NCBI GenBank assembly: GCA_046091905.1
Contig: JBJTCN010000020.1
Location: forward strand, 1-17,452
DNA from: ZLKRG08 sp046091905
GTDB taxonomy: Bacteria > Actinomycetota > Actinomycetes > Nanopelagicales > Nanopelagicaceae
Direction: 5' to 3'
Length of the DNA stretch: 17,452 nucleotides
Below are positions 7,110 to 13,952 of this stretch, piece after piece; within the stretch, counting starts at the first letter, position 1; the number at the start of each line of letters is the position of its first letter. A program made the position numbers and the translations under genes. A model generated the notes under the pieces. The model saw nothing but the letters and a program-made list of their open reading frames with translations. It did no database searches and was not told where the DNA came from.

Positions 7110-8933
7110 TTGGTAGACCTGCTGCTAGTACTTAGCAAGTTTGTTTACCTGCTTAGCGCCACTTTAACGGCGGGCTTTTTAATTGCAATTGTCTTTCTGG
7201 CAAATAACCTTAATGGTTTGATTAGAAGTGAACATAAAAATTTACGAAAAAAAGTAGCAGTTGCAGCTTGGGTCTGGGCGTTTAGTTCAGCGCTCTTTAT
7301 TTTAGCTACCTTGGCATCGGTATTGGATGTAGGAATTGGCTCGGCACTGGATTTCACAATGCTGCGCTCATTTGTGACTCAAATTAGTTTAGGTAAATTC
7401 TTGGCGGTTCAAACTATTGGCGCACTTTCGGTTGCACTTTTAATTACCAGAATCAATCGAATTACCTACGCAGCATTAGTTTTAATTATCGCTTTAGCTG
7501 CGCTAGCCGCCCCGGTTTCCCAAAGCCACTCAGCTTCGGGTGGATCGCACTTAGTAGCAATGGGCACTTTGATTGTTCACGTAATCGCAATCTCTATGTG
7601 GGTTGGTGGCTTACTTGCCATTCTCTTTAGCAGAGAATTGGATAAGAATTTAGCGCTGCAGAGATTTAGTCAGCTAGCACTGTGGGCCGCGCTTGCGGTA
7701 GTTGGTAGCGGAGTTATTAACGCCTGGATCCGAATGAACTTCTCTGGCGCCTGGCAAGGCGCGTATGCCATATTAATTACAGAGAAAATTTTACTTACCT
7801 TGCTGCTTTTAGTACTTGCAGCATTTGCGCGTAAGAGGCTCGCAGGAAATATAAATAAACTAATTACAGTTGAAGCCGCGGTAATGGTTTTGACATTACT
7901 AATCGGAACTTTGCTTAGCCAAAGTCAACCACCGACAAAACCAGGAATTATTGACCCAATTGAATCTTTGGTGGGTCTACGTTATCCGGGTACGCCAACT
8001 ATGCAGAAATTTATCTTTGAATATCAACCCGATGCTTTAACTCTTGCGCTCTTAATTTTGGCAGCTTTACTTTATTTTAAAGGAATTCGTATTATGAGAA
8101 AGCGAGGCGATAAGTGGCCAGTTGGAAGATCGCTCTCGTTCTTCTCTGGAATTTTGGTCATCAACTATGCAATTAACGGAGCAATTGGAGTTTATGCACA
8201 TTTCGGGTTTTCATATCACATGATTGAACACATGATCTTGGGAATGATTGCACCGATATTTATCGTACTCGGTGCTCCAATTACCTTAGCTCTTAGAACT
8301 TTGCCACTTGGTAGAGATGAAGAGGAAGAAGGGCCGAGAAATATTTTGATTCGATTCTTGCATTCTAAGTATGCAAAATTGTTAACTAATCCAGTAGTGG
8401 CACTTCTAATCTTTGATGGCTCGCTCTTTATTCTCTATTTCACCGGGCTTTTTGGCACCCTAATGGGTAGCCATTTGGGACATCAATTTATGAACCTGCA
8501 CTTTTTACTCGCAGGAATACTTTTTTTCCACGTAATTGTGGGTGTAGATCCAAATCCAAATCGACCACCAAATGTGGTGCGTTTAGTAATTCTTCTTGCT
8601 GCAATGAGTATTCATGCCTTTTTCTCAATTGCATTGATGTCAGCTACAACCGTATTGGATGGTGGTTATTACACCACAATTGGTAATCCAATGAATTTAA
8701 ATCTACTTGAGAATCAATATGTGGGCGGCTCCATTGGTTGGGCGATGGGTGAGTTTCCAATTCTGATTGCACTGACAGCAGCATTTATTCAGTGGATGCG
8801 TGAAGACCGTAGAGAGACCGAGCGAATAGATCGAAAAGCTGCTCGGGCAAGCGCCATGGGTGAGAACGATGATTTGGCTAAATACAATCAGTATTTAGCG
8901 GAGTTGGCCCGCAAGGATGAAAAATCCTTCTAA
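7110..8933 (+). CDS. CopD-CtaG fusion: copper transport / cytochrome oxidase assembly membrane protein
   Basis: A 607-residue polytopic membrane protein made of two family domains. The first half (about 1-275) matches CopD/YcnJ-type copper import proteins, with histidines 140, 147 and 157 around SHSASGG and the HVIAISMWVGGLLA helix. The second half (about 300-565) matches the Caa3 CtaG family, thought to insert copper into cytochrome c oxidase. It includes HFGFSYHMIEHMILG (H364, H370, H374), SHLGHQFMNLHF (H455, H458, H464), H474 and H502. This fusion is common in actinobacteria. The C-terminus (565-607) is charged and cytoplasmic. Translation starts at a TTG one base after the copC stop, with no strong Shine-Dalgarno, so coupling to copC is likely. 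The gene runs convergently towards the cyclo-ligase gene. Delivery of copper to respiratory oxidase is inferred from the family. Confidence 0.9.
   Translation: MVDLLLVLSKFVYLLSATLTAGFLIAIVFLANNLNGLIRSEHKNLRKKVAVAAWVWAFSSALFILATLASVLDVGIGSALDFTMLRSFVTQISLGKFLAVQTIGALSVALLITRINRITYAALVLIIALAALAAPVSQSHSASGGSHLVAMGTLIVHVIAISMWVGGLLAILFSRELDKNLALQRFSQLALWAALAVVGSGVINAWIRMNFSGAWQGAYAILITEKILLTLLLLVLAAFARKRLAGNINKLITVEAAVMVLTLLIGTLLSQSQPPTKPGIIDPIESLVGLRYPGTPTMQKFIFEYQPDALTLALLILAALLYFKGIRIMRKRGDKWPVGRSLSFFSGILVINYAINGAIGVYAHFGFSYHMIEHMILGMIAPIFIVLGAPITLALRTLPLGRDEEEEGPRNILIRFLHSKYAKLLTNPVVALLIFDGSLFILYFTGLFGTLMGSHLGHQFMNLHFLLAGILFFHVIVGVDPNPNRPPNVVRLVILLAAMSIHAFFSIALMSATTVLDGGYYTTIGNPMNLNLLENQYVGGSIGWAMGEFPILIALTAAFIQWMREDRRETERIDRKAARASAMGENDDLAKYNQYLAELARKDEKSF
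8913..8929 (+). terminator. Possible weak stem-loop at the end of the copC-copD operon
   Basis: AAGGAT (8913-8918) and ATCCTT (8924-8929) form a six-base stem around a five-base GAAAA loop, overlapping the last codons of copD. The following sequence is AT-rich but has no continuous T run, and the stem has few G-C pairs. It could slow RNA polymerase between the convergent genes, but it is a poor intrinsic terminator. Confidence 0.25.
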
Positions 8934-8958
8934 TTATTAAATTATTCAATTATTAAAT
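8932..8958. repeat. AT-only direct repeat in a convergent intergenic gap
   Basis: AATTATTAAAT occurs at 8932-8942 and again at 8948-8958, separated by TATTC. The whole 27-base gap between the copD and cyclo-ligase stops contains a single non-A/T base. It is either simple AT-rich drift or part of a bidirectional termination region. Confidence 0.5.
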
Positions 8959-8960
8959 AA

Positions 8961-9476
8961 TTAAAGCCGCTTAAAACCTGACTCTGTTGCAATCGCTTCA
9001 ACTTTTTGGTCAAACCATTCTTGCGGTAATTTTTTTACAAATTCGCGATCGTGAATAATTCCAATCCGATAGGCCGAAGTGCCTACTAATAATTGATCAT
9101 AATATCCGCCCCCTTGACCGAGTCGAACACCGTTTCGGTCAATTGCTATTGCGGGCGTTAAACAAACTTGGATCTCTCCAATAAAGATGTTGCCGTCAGG
9201 TTCGTGGAACTTACCTCTCTCTATTAAATTACTTTCATATTTAACGAATTCCATCTTTTTGTTAACAATGCGAGGCAGAAGCAGAGTCTTGCCAGCTTTA
9301 ATTAGCGCTTCATTTAGAGTAATCAAACTAGGCTCACCTGGCATTGGGTAGTAACTGGTGATTACTTTTGCACTCTGAATTTCAGGTACTTCAAGTAAGA
9401 ATAAGTAATCGTCATGGCCAGGAAATTGATTGCGCAGCGCGCGAAATTCTTCACGGAGTTTATTCTTATCATTCAT
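8961..9476 (-). CDS. 5-formyltetrahydrofolate cyclo-ligase
   Basis: A cytoplasmic enzyme converting 5-formyl-THF to 5,10-methenyl-THF with ATP, returning the stored folate form to one-carbon metabolism. The 171-residue length is close to typical (about 180-200). Diagnostic features are the N-terminal basic helix (KNKLREEFRALR), a PMPGEPS segment near 44-50, and the signature GVRLGQGGGYYD at 116-127 that binds ATP and phosphate. The gene is divergent from glp with a 62-base gap. In many actinobacteria galU stands between these two; here it does not. The upstream sequence contains GAAAGG, but about ten bases from the ATG, so ribosome binding looks weak. Known synonyms include mthfs, fau and ygfA; none is assigned because the symbol varies between groups. 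Confidence 0.93.
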   Translation of the reverse strand: MNDKNKLREEFRALRNQFPGHDDYLFLLEVPEIQSAKVITSYYPMPGEPSLITLNEALIKAGKTLLLPRIVNKKMEFVKYESNLIERGKFHEPDGNIFIGEIQVCLTPAIAIDRNGVRLGQGGGYYDQLLVGTSAYRIGIIHDREFVKKLPQEWFDQKVEAIATESGFKRL

Positions 9477-9526
9477 AAGTATCGCGCCTTTCTCTTAGCC
9501 TCACTTAAAAACTGTTAATAATCATT

Positions 9527-9532
9527 TAGGAT
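9527..9532 (+). promoter_or_regulatory. Candidate -10 element (TAGGAT) for glp
   Basis: TAGGAT is followed by exactly six bases (GGGAAT) and the ATG at 9539, the spacing expected for a leaderless transcript. The reading is ambiguous, because AGGA within the same hexamer could instead act as a ribosome site seven bases before the ATG. Confidence 0.4.
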
Positions 9533-9538
9533 GGGAAT

Positions 9539-10444
9539 ATGTTAGAGCGAATGCGCGTAGATGAGTTCTTAACCGCGCTACTTTCAATTGTTCAACCGCT
9601 CGCACCACTTGATCTGCCTTTGCTTGACGCGCATGGCGCCACCTTGGCAGAAGATATTTTTGCTGGCGAACGTCTAGTGCTTAAAGGCGGTAGCCCAATT
9701 AGATCAACCACCATTGGATTGGCTGCTTCGATTGGCAGAGGCCATTTGCCAACCAGACCACACCCAAGAGTCGTAATCATCTCAGCAGGCCCAGATTTAA
9801 TTGAACCTGGTAACGCTTTATCCGGCAATGAAGAGTATGAAACAAACTCATGGCAATTAACCACAATAGTTAGAGAGATTGGTGGAGTTGCGTATCGAGT
9901 CCATTCAATTCCAGATAATGAAGAAGAATTAAAAGATATTGTGGAAGACCAGTTGGTACGTGCAGATTTAATTGTAGTTAGCGGCGAACGCAAAGACGAT
10001 TCATTTGAATTGATTACCAGGTCTTTGAGCCAATTAGGTGAGGTTAAAGTAGTTGATCTAGATTTGGAGAATTTCGGCCATTTCAATTACGGCAACATCG
10101 GTCCTGATAAGACGCCGGTAGTTACTCTCCCAGGCGACCCAATTAACGCGTATGTTGCAATGCAGCTATTTGTAAGGCCAATGATTCGTACCATGATTGG
10201 CGCTAGAGAGGTTTACTGCCCATCAGTAAAAGCAAAACTAGAGCGTGATTACAAAGGTGCAATTTCCGGCCGTACCTACTTACTTGCGGTTTTGAGTGAT
10301 GACAATGCATCGGTTGCAATCTTTAACGAACAGGAAGATTTCGTAAGTTTAGCGGCGGCAAATTCATTAGTCTCAGTCAATTTAGGTGATTCGATGAAAG
10401 CCGGCGACAGTGTGACCGCGGTGATCCTTCCCCGCATTAAGTAG
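9539..10444 (+). CDS. glp: MoeA/gephyrin-like protein Glp, shortened (cell-division type)
   Basis: The 301-residue protein aligns with MoeA/gephyrin but is about 100 residues short. The N-terminal helix with DAHGATLAEDI (30-40) passes almost directly to TTIGLAASIGRGH (57-69), so the length of MoeA domain II is missing. The central MogA-like fold (about 75-220) keeps PRVVIISAG and LPGDP (197-201). The catalytic GGxSxG-type motif has become SGERKD (148-153), and the GDEL-type motif reads GPDL. A domain-IV-like tail follows (about 225-300). Molybdenum-cofactor synthesis is therefore unlikely. Corynebacterial Glp, a MoeA-like protein without that role, binds the FtsZ C-terminus and the membrane receptor GlpR. 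A GlpR/SepX homologue lies two genes downstream here, so a division role is the best call, by homology and context. The gene is followed five bases later by rimJ. Confidence 0.8.
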   Translation: MLERMRVDEFLTALLSIVQPLAPLDLPLLDAHGATLAEDIFAGERLVLKGGSPIRSTTIGLAASIGRGHLPTRPHPRVVIISAGPDLIEPGNALSGNEEYETNSWQLTTIVREIGGVAYRVHSIPDNEEELKDIVEDQLVRADLIVVSGERKDDSFELITRSLSQLGEVKVVDLDLENFGHFNYGNIGPDKTPVVTLPGDPINAYVAMQLFVRPMIRTMIGAREVYCPSVKAKLERDYKGAISGRTYLLAVLSDDNASVAIFNEQEDFVSLAAANSLVSVNLGDSMKAGDSVTAVILPRIK

Positions 10445-10449
10445 AAAAA

Positions 10450-11007
10450 ATGATCGAATTAACTAACGGCGAGATTCTGCTTAGACCTTTTGCAACTGCG
10501 GATGCCAAACAATGGCGCCGCGTTAGAGTGCTCAACAAGGATTGGCTGGATGAGTGGGAAGCCACTGTCCCACAGACTTCAAAGAGTGATCAATTAAAAG
10601 CACCACTCTCATTTCGCAAAATGGTTCGCACCTTTGCAAAAGAGACTCGCGCTGGCCGCTCCTTCTCATTTGGAATATTCATTGGCCCCAATCTGATCGG
10701 CCAAATAAATCTTGGTGGCGTGATTTATGGCGCACTCCGTGGTGCGCATATTGGTTACTGGATTGATCGCAACTATGCCAATCGCGGCTATATGACGGAA
10801 GCGGTAAAAATGGTGACCGATTTTGCACTTAATGAGCTGGAACTTCATCGAATAGAGATAAATATTCGACCAGAGAACTCAGCATCAATCCGAGTGGCGG
10901 AAAAATGTGGCTATCTATATGAAGGATTGCGTCCGAGGTATTTACATATCGCTGGGGCTTGGCACGACCACTACTGCTTTGTTCGCGAAAATATTGTGAT
11001 CAAGTAG
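10450..11007 (+). CDS. rimJ: RimJ-type GNAT N-acetyltransferase
   Basis: A 185-residue member of the GNAT family of the RimJ/RimL kind, which acetylates protein N-terminal or ribosomal-protein amino groups with acetyl-CoA. The fold is visible: LRPFATADAKQW at 11-22, the beta strands and acetyl-CoA loop in GYWIDRNYANRGYMTEA (102-118), and the closing NIRPENSASIRVAEKCGY (138-155) typical of the C-terminal half. The gene follows glp after five A residues with no Shine-Dalgarno, so it is probably translated by coupling or from a short internal transcript. A rimJ-like gene between moeA-like glp and the glpR/sepX gene is conserved in other actinobacteria. Its actual target is unknown, and acetylation of a division protein would be speculation. 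Confidence 0.85.
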   Translation: MIELTNGEILLRPFATADAKQWRRVRVLNKDWLDEWEATVPQTSKSDQLKAPLSFRKMVRTFAKETRAGRSFSFGIFIGPNLIGQINLGGVIYGALRGAHIGYWIDRNYANRGYMTEAVKMVTDFALNELELHRIEINIRPENSASIRVAEKCGYLYEGLRPRYLHIAGAWHDHYCFVRENIVIK

Positions 11008-11041
11008 GGTGTAAATACCCGAAAACGGACATTTGAAACAC

Positions 11042-11047
11042 TAATCT
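11042..11047 (+). promoter_or_regulatory. Candidate -10 element (TAATCT) for glpR/sepX
   Basis: TAATCT lies nine bases before the ATG at 11057 in a 49-base gap after rimJ that has no ribosome site. It could give a leaderless or nearly leaderless message. The spacing is longer than ideal and no -35 is placed correctly. Confidence 0.3.
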
Positions 11048-11056
11048 TTGGGCATC

Positions 11057-11818
11057 ATGGCCTCAGCAATTATTTATTTGGCGATCATCGGTATGTGGGT
11101 CGCTTACTTTTTGCCCCGCTGGATTCATACCCATGATGAATTTTCTGGAAAGTCTGTCGAACGTTACAAGAGCGCACTTCGCGTAGTAGCGGGAGAGACC
11201 GAAGCGTATTCAATGGCGATACACACAGATCTCGATGCCCCTTACAAGAAATCCCAAGCTCTTTTACGTCGTCGAATTATTTTCATTTTAATTTTCTCTA
11301 CTCTTATTGCGACAAGTGTTGGTGCAGTCATGAACTTATTGAGTTGGTTAGCAATTGGAATTCCAGTCTCTGGATTTGTTGTTTATCTGGCGCATACTCG
11401 TCGCACGATTAATCGCGAACGTATTCAACGTCGTCGCATAGAAGGATTGCAACGGAGTACGCAAGGTGTATCTCATGTAAATCTATCTGAAGTGGTTGCG
11501 CCTAAAACAGATTCTGAACTTTGGGTTCCATTGGCAGAGCGCGAAATCACTGGCATCGTTTTATTGCCGCAAGGAAGCGCTGCAACTAGAAATACGTGGA
11601 CACCAAATTCAATTCCAGCGCCTACTTATGTAAATGCACCAAAAGCGGTAACTCCAAGGCGCGTTATTGACTTAACGACACCTGGTCAGTGGAGCGAAGA
11701 GCAGGAGAAATTGGCTCGTGAAGCGCTCGCAGCTGCAGCGCCAAGTGCAGATGAGGTTTTTGATCAACAATTAGCGGATGAGGCAGCCCAAAAACGCGAT
11801 CGCGCTGTAAATAGTTAA
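11057..11818 (+). CDS. sepX: GlpR/SepX-type divisome membrane protein
   Basis: The 253-residue product begins with one transmembrane helix (about 3-20) and the motif WVAYFLPRWIHTHDEFS. Its pattern (helix, then Y-x-x-P-x-W, a basic/acidic turn, then SVERYKSALRV) resembles SepX of Streptomyces and the GlpR receptor of corynebacteria. Two further helices (about 74-92 and 95-113) lead into a long soluble C-terminal part rich in alanine and charged residues. SepX and GlpR sit at the septum and connect the divisome to Glp or FtsZ. The presence of glp upstream in the same direction strengthens the call. The ATG at 11057 is preferred to an in-frame TTG at 11048, because the hydrophobic helix follows it directly and the TTG adds only three residues. 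The stop interlocks with that of the convergent PMT gene. Confidence 0.8.
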   Translation: MASAIIYLAIIGMWVAYFLPRWIHTHDEFSGKSVERYKSALRVVAGETEAYSMAIHTDLDAPYKKSQALLRRRIIFILIFSTLIATSVGAVMNLLSWLAIGIPVSGFVVYLAHTRRTINRERIQRRRIEGLQRSTQGVSHVNLSEVVAPKTDSELWVPLAEREITGIVLLPQGSAATRNTWTPNSIPAPTYVNAPKAVTPRRVIDLTTPGQWSEEQEKLAREALAAAAPSADEVFDQQLADEAAQKRDRAVNS

Positions 11819-13068
11819 ATCCAAGAGTTCCACCACATACGCGCATACCAAGCATCATATGTAGTGATGCCACCAGTAAAAACTGGATAGAAATATAGGA
11901 AATTAATGGCAATTGCGAATATCGCTATTGCAATCACATATTTCAATCTTTCATCGTATTCATACGCTAATTTCGCTAATAATACGATGGCCAATATTAA
12001 GAATGGCGCGAAAACTACTGCATAAAAAGTAAAGACGGTTCGCTTCTGAAAGAAGAACCAGGGTAAATATCCAGCCATGATTCCTAAGAATGGAATTAAG
12101 GATGAGAAATCTAGCTCTCTCATCGCCAAGTTATGAAGATTAACTCCAATTAATACAATAAGTGCAATTGCGCCAAGCCACCAAAGAATGGGGGTGCCGA
12201 TTGCAAGAACTTCTTGTGCACAATTCTTAGCGCCACAACCTTTTGGTGATTCATATAAAAATGAAGTCGGGCGGCCCATCACAATCCAGCTCCAAGGATT
12301 AGCCTGGTAAGAATGTTTCTCAGTAAGACCTGTGTGAAAACCCAACATCTCTTTGTGATAATAAATTAGCGAAGCGAATGGATTTGATTTTGCATCGCGA
12401 TCCCAACCGAGCGTAGAACTAAACCACCCAAACCAAGTCAAAATATAAATGGCACCAGAAGTGACACCAACCTTTATTGTTCGCATTAGTTTTCTATTTA
12501 TTACGAATTCCAAAATTAAGAAGAGTGCTACAAAATAGATTGCGCTCCACTTGCTTCCCATAGCTAGCCCTAAATAAATTGAAAAGTTGAGATATTTACC
12601 TTTTAACCAAGCATTTACAGCTAGCAGCACAAATAGTGTCAAGAAGATATCTAGTAGCGCGGTTCGAGACATCACCAGATTTAATCCATCTAGAGCCATA
12701 AGTAGCGCTGCTAACGTGGCCCATTTATGCTCATGAAAAATCCGCTGAGCGATGCGTGCAGTCAAATAGACAGTGAGAGTTCCTGCAACTGCAACTGCAA
12801 TGCGCCATCCAAATTCGTGATTACCAAATAATTTAATTCCAGCTGCTATCAACCACTTTCCTACCGGAGGGTGGACTACGAATTCAGGCGCACCTTTCTT
12901 AACTTCCACTCCATATTTCAAGTAATCCCGCGCACCATCGACATAATAAATCTCGTCAAAAACCAACCCTTTAGGGGTCGATAAATTGAAGATTCTAAGC
13001 ATGAATGCCAAGAAAGTAATCACTATCGATGGAAACACAAGTAAAGAGTAGATGAGATGATTGCGCAC
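11815..13068 (-). CDS. Protein O-mannosyltransferase (PMT, GT39 family)
   Basis: A 417-residue integral membrane glycosyltransferase that uses a polyprenyl-phosphate mannose donor to O-mannosylate exported proteins in actinobacteria. The N-terminal helix is followed by the family motif FDEIYY with the catalytic Asp-Glu (D38, E39). HPPVGKW follows at 66-72, on the first extracytoplasmic loop. About nine or more further hydrophobic helices follow, with a WARMWW-like end near the C-terminus. It is shorter than many bacterial PMTs (about 500 residues). The start is a GTG at 13066-13068, immediately beside the rsmI start region on the other strand; no ribosome site precedes it. The 3' end overlaps the convergent glpR/sepX stop. 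PMT beside rsmI is also the arrangement in mycobacteria (remembered as Rv1002c-Rv1003). Confidence 0.9.
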   Translation of the reverse strand: MRNHLIYSLLVFPSIVITFLAFMLRIFNLSTPKGLVFDEIYYVDGARDYLKYGVEVKKGAPEFVVHPPVGKWLIAAGIKLFGNHEFGWRIAVAVAGTLTVYLTARIAQRIFHEHKWATLAALLMALDGLNLVMSRTALLDIFLTLFVLLAVNAWLKGKYLNFSIYLGLAMGSKWSAIYFVALFLILEFVINRKLMRTIKVGVTSGAIYILTWFGWFSSTLGWDRDAKSNPFASLIYYHKEMLGFHTGLTEKHSYQANPWSWIVMGRPTSFLYESPKGCGAKNCAQEVLAIGTPILWWLGAIALIVLIGVNLHNLAMRELDFSSLIPFLGIMAGYLPWFFFQKRTVFTFYAVVFAPFLILAIVLLAKLAYEYDERLKYVIAIAIFAIAINFLYFYPVFTGGITTYDAWYARMWWNSWI

Positions 13069-13923
13069 ATGAAGTTATTACTTGCGGGTGTGCCGCTTGG
13101 AAATCCAGGCGATGCTTCAGCGCGCTTAATTTCAGCAATCAGGAACGCTTCAATCATTGCTGCGGAAGATTCACGCCGCTTTCAAAGACTCTGCCAAGAT
13201 TTAGGAGTAAACAGTCCAGCGAAAGTGCTCTCTTTCTTTGAAGGAAACGAAGAGGAACGCACCGAACAACTCTTAAATGAATTACGAAATGGCGCTGAAG
13301 TGCTGGTAGTTACTGATGCGGGTATGCCAACCGTAAGTGATCCAGGATTTAAATTGGTGCGCAGTGCGGTGGCGGCAAATATTCCAGTAGAAGTCTTGCC
13401 GGGACCAAGTGCAGTCACTACTGCATTAGCATTATCAGGGCTACCAACAGATCGTTTTTGCTTTGAAGGATTTGTACCTAGAACTCAAGGAGCTCGAGAG
13501 AAATTCTTTGATGAGTTGCGTTTTGAAGCTAGAACCATTGTTTTCTTTGAAGCACCGCATCGTTTATTAGAAACAATAGAGGTGGCCACAAAAACTTTGG
13601 GTATAGATAGAAGAGCGGCGCTCTGTCGTGAGATGACTAAAATTTATGAAGAGACGGTGCGTGGAGATCTAGGTACCTTAAAAGAATGGGCAAATTCCAA
13701 AGAAGTGCTTGGTGAAATTACCATTGTGATTGAAGGGGCATCGGCAGGCGCAAAAGAAATTAATCAAGAGCGCGTAATTGAAGCGGTCCGTAAATTAGAA
13801 AGTGTTGGAATGGATCGCAAAGAAGCAATTGCAGCGGTCGCCGAAGAGCTGAATCTGCCAAAACGAGAAGTATTTGATGCGATGGTTGCTGCAAAGGTTG
13901 CCGAAAAGGTTGCCGAAAAATAA
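13057..13923 (+). CDS. rsmI: 16S rRNA (cytidine1402-2'-O)-methyltransferase RsmI
   Basis: RsmI methylates the 2'-hydroxyl of C1402 in 16S rRNA using S-adenosylmethionine. The protein is 284-288 residues long, as expected. Family features, numbered from the second Met, are GVPLGNPGD (7-15), the AAEDSRR segment near 31-37, DAGMPTVSDPG (83-93), and LPGPSAVTTALALSGLP (110-126), which forms the cofactor pocket of the tetrapyrrole-methylase fold. Two starts are possible: ATG at 13057, or ATG at 13069, which begins MKLLLAG as in most homologues. With the second start the gene abuts the divergent PMT gene without overlap. Neither has a strong ribosome site. The C-terminus ends in a 12-base tandem duplication encoding KVAEKVAEK. 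Directly downstream is metG, on its own promoter. Confidence 0.92.
   Translation: MIAHMKLLLAGVPLGNPGDASARLISAIRNASIIAAEDSRRFQRLCQDLGVNSPAKVLSFFEGNEEERTEQLLNELRNGAEVLVVTDAGMPTVSDPGFKLVRSAVAANIPVEVLPGPSAVTTALALSGLPTDRFCFEGFVPRTQGAREKFFDELRFEARTIVFFEAPHRLLETIEVATKTLGIDRRAALCREMTKIYEETVRGDLGTLKEWANSKEVLGEITIVIEGASAGAKEINQERVIEAVRKLESVGMDRKEAIAAVAEELNLPKREVFDAMVAAKVAEKVAEK
13896..13919 (+). repeat. 12-base tandem duplication at the 3' end of rsmI
   Basis: GGTTGCCGAAAA is present twice in direct succession (13896-13907 and 13908-13919), adding one VAEK unit to the C-terminal tail of RsmI just before the stop codon. The frame is kept. This is probably a recent slippage or duplication in a tolerant tail. 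Confidence 0.85.
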
Positions 13924-13940
13924 GCACAATAAGTTATAGG

Positions 13941-13946
13941 TAGAAT
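13941..13946 (+). promoter_or_regulatory. -10 element (TAGAAT) of the metG operon, leaderless type
   Basis: TAGAAT (five of six matches to consensus) is followed by six bases (AATCGC) and the metG ATG at 13953. There is no Shine-Dalgarno at a useful distance, so the transcript probably begins at the start codon. Confidence 0.55.
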
Positions 13947-13952
13947 AATCGC

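Noticed and set aside
9592..10086. 164-codon minus-strand ORF inside glp
   Set aside because: It lies wholly within a well-supported gene, shows no recognisable motif and is serine/proline-rich as expected for an antisense shadow.
9539..10444. Calling the MoeA-like gene a molybdopterin molybdenumtransferase
   Set aside because: Domain II length and the catalytic motif are missing, and the neighbours point to a Glp-type role.
11007..11028. Two tiny hairpins (GGGT...ACCC and CCG...CGG) after rimJ
   Set aside because: Three to four base pairs each with no T tract; not convincing as terminator or riboswitch.
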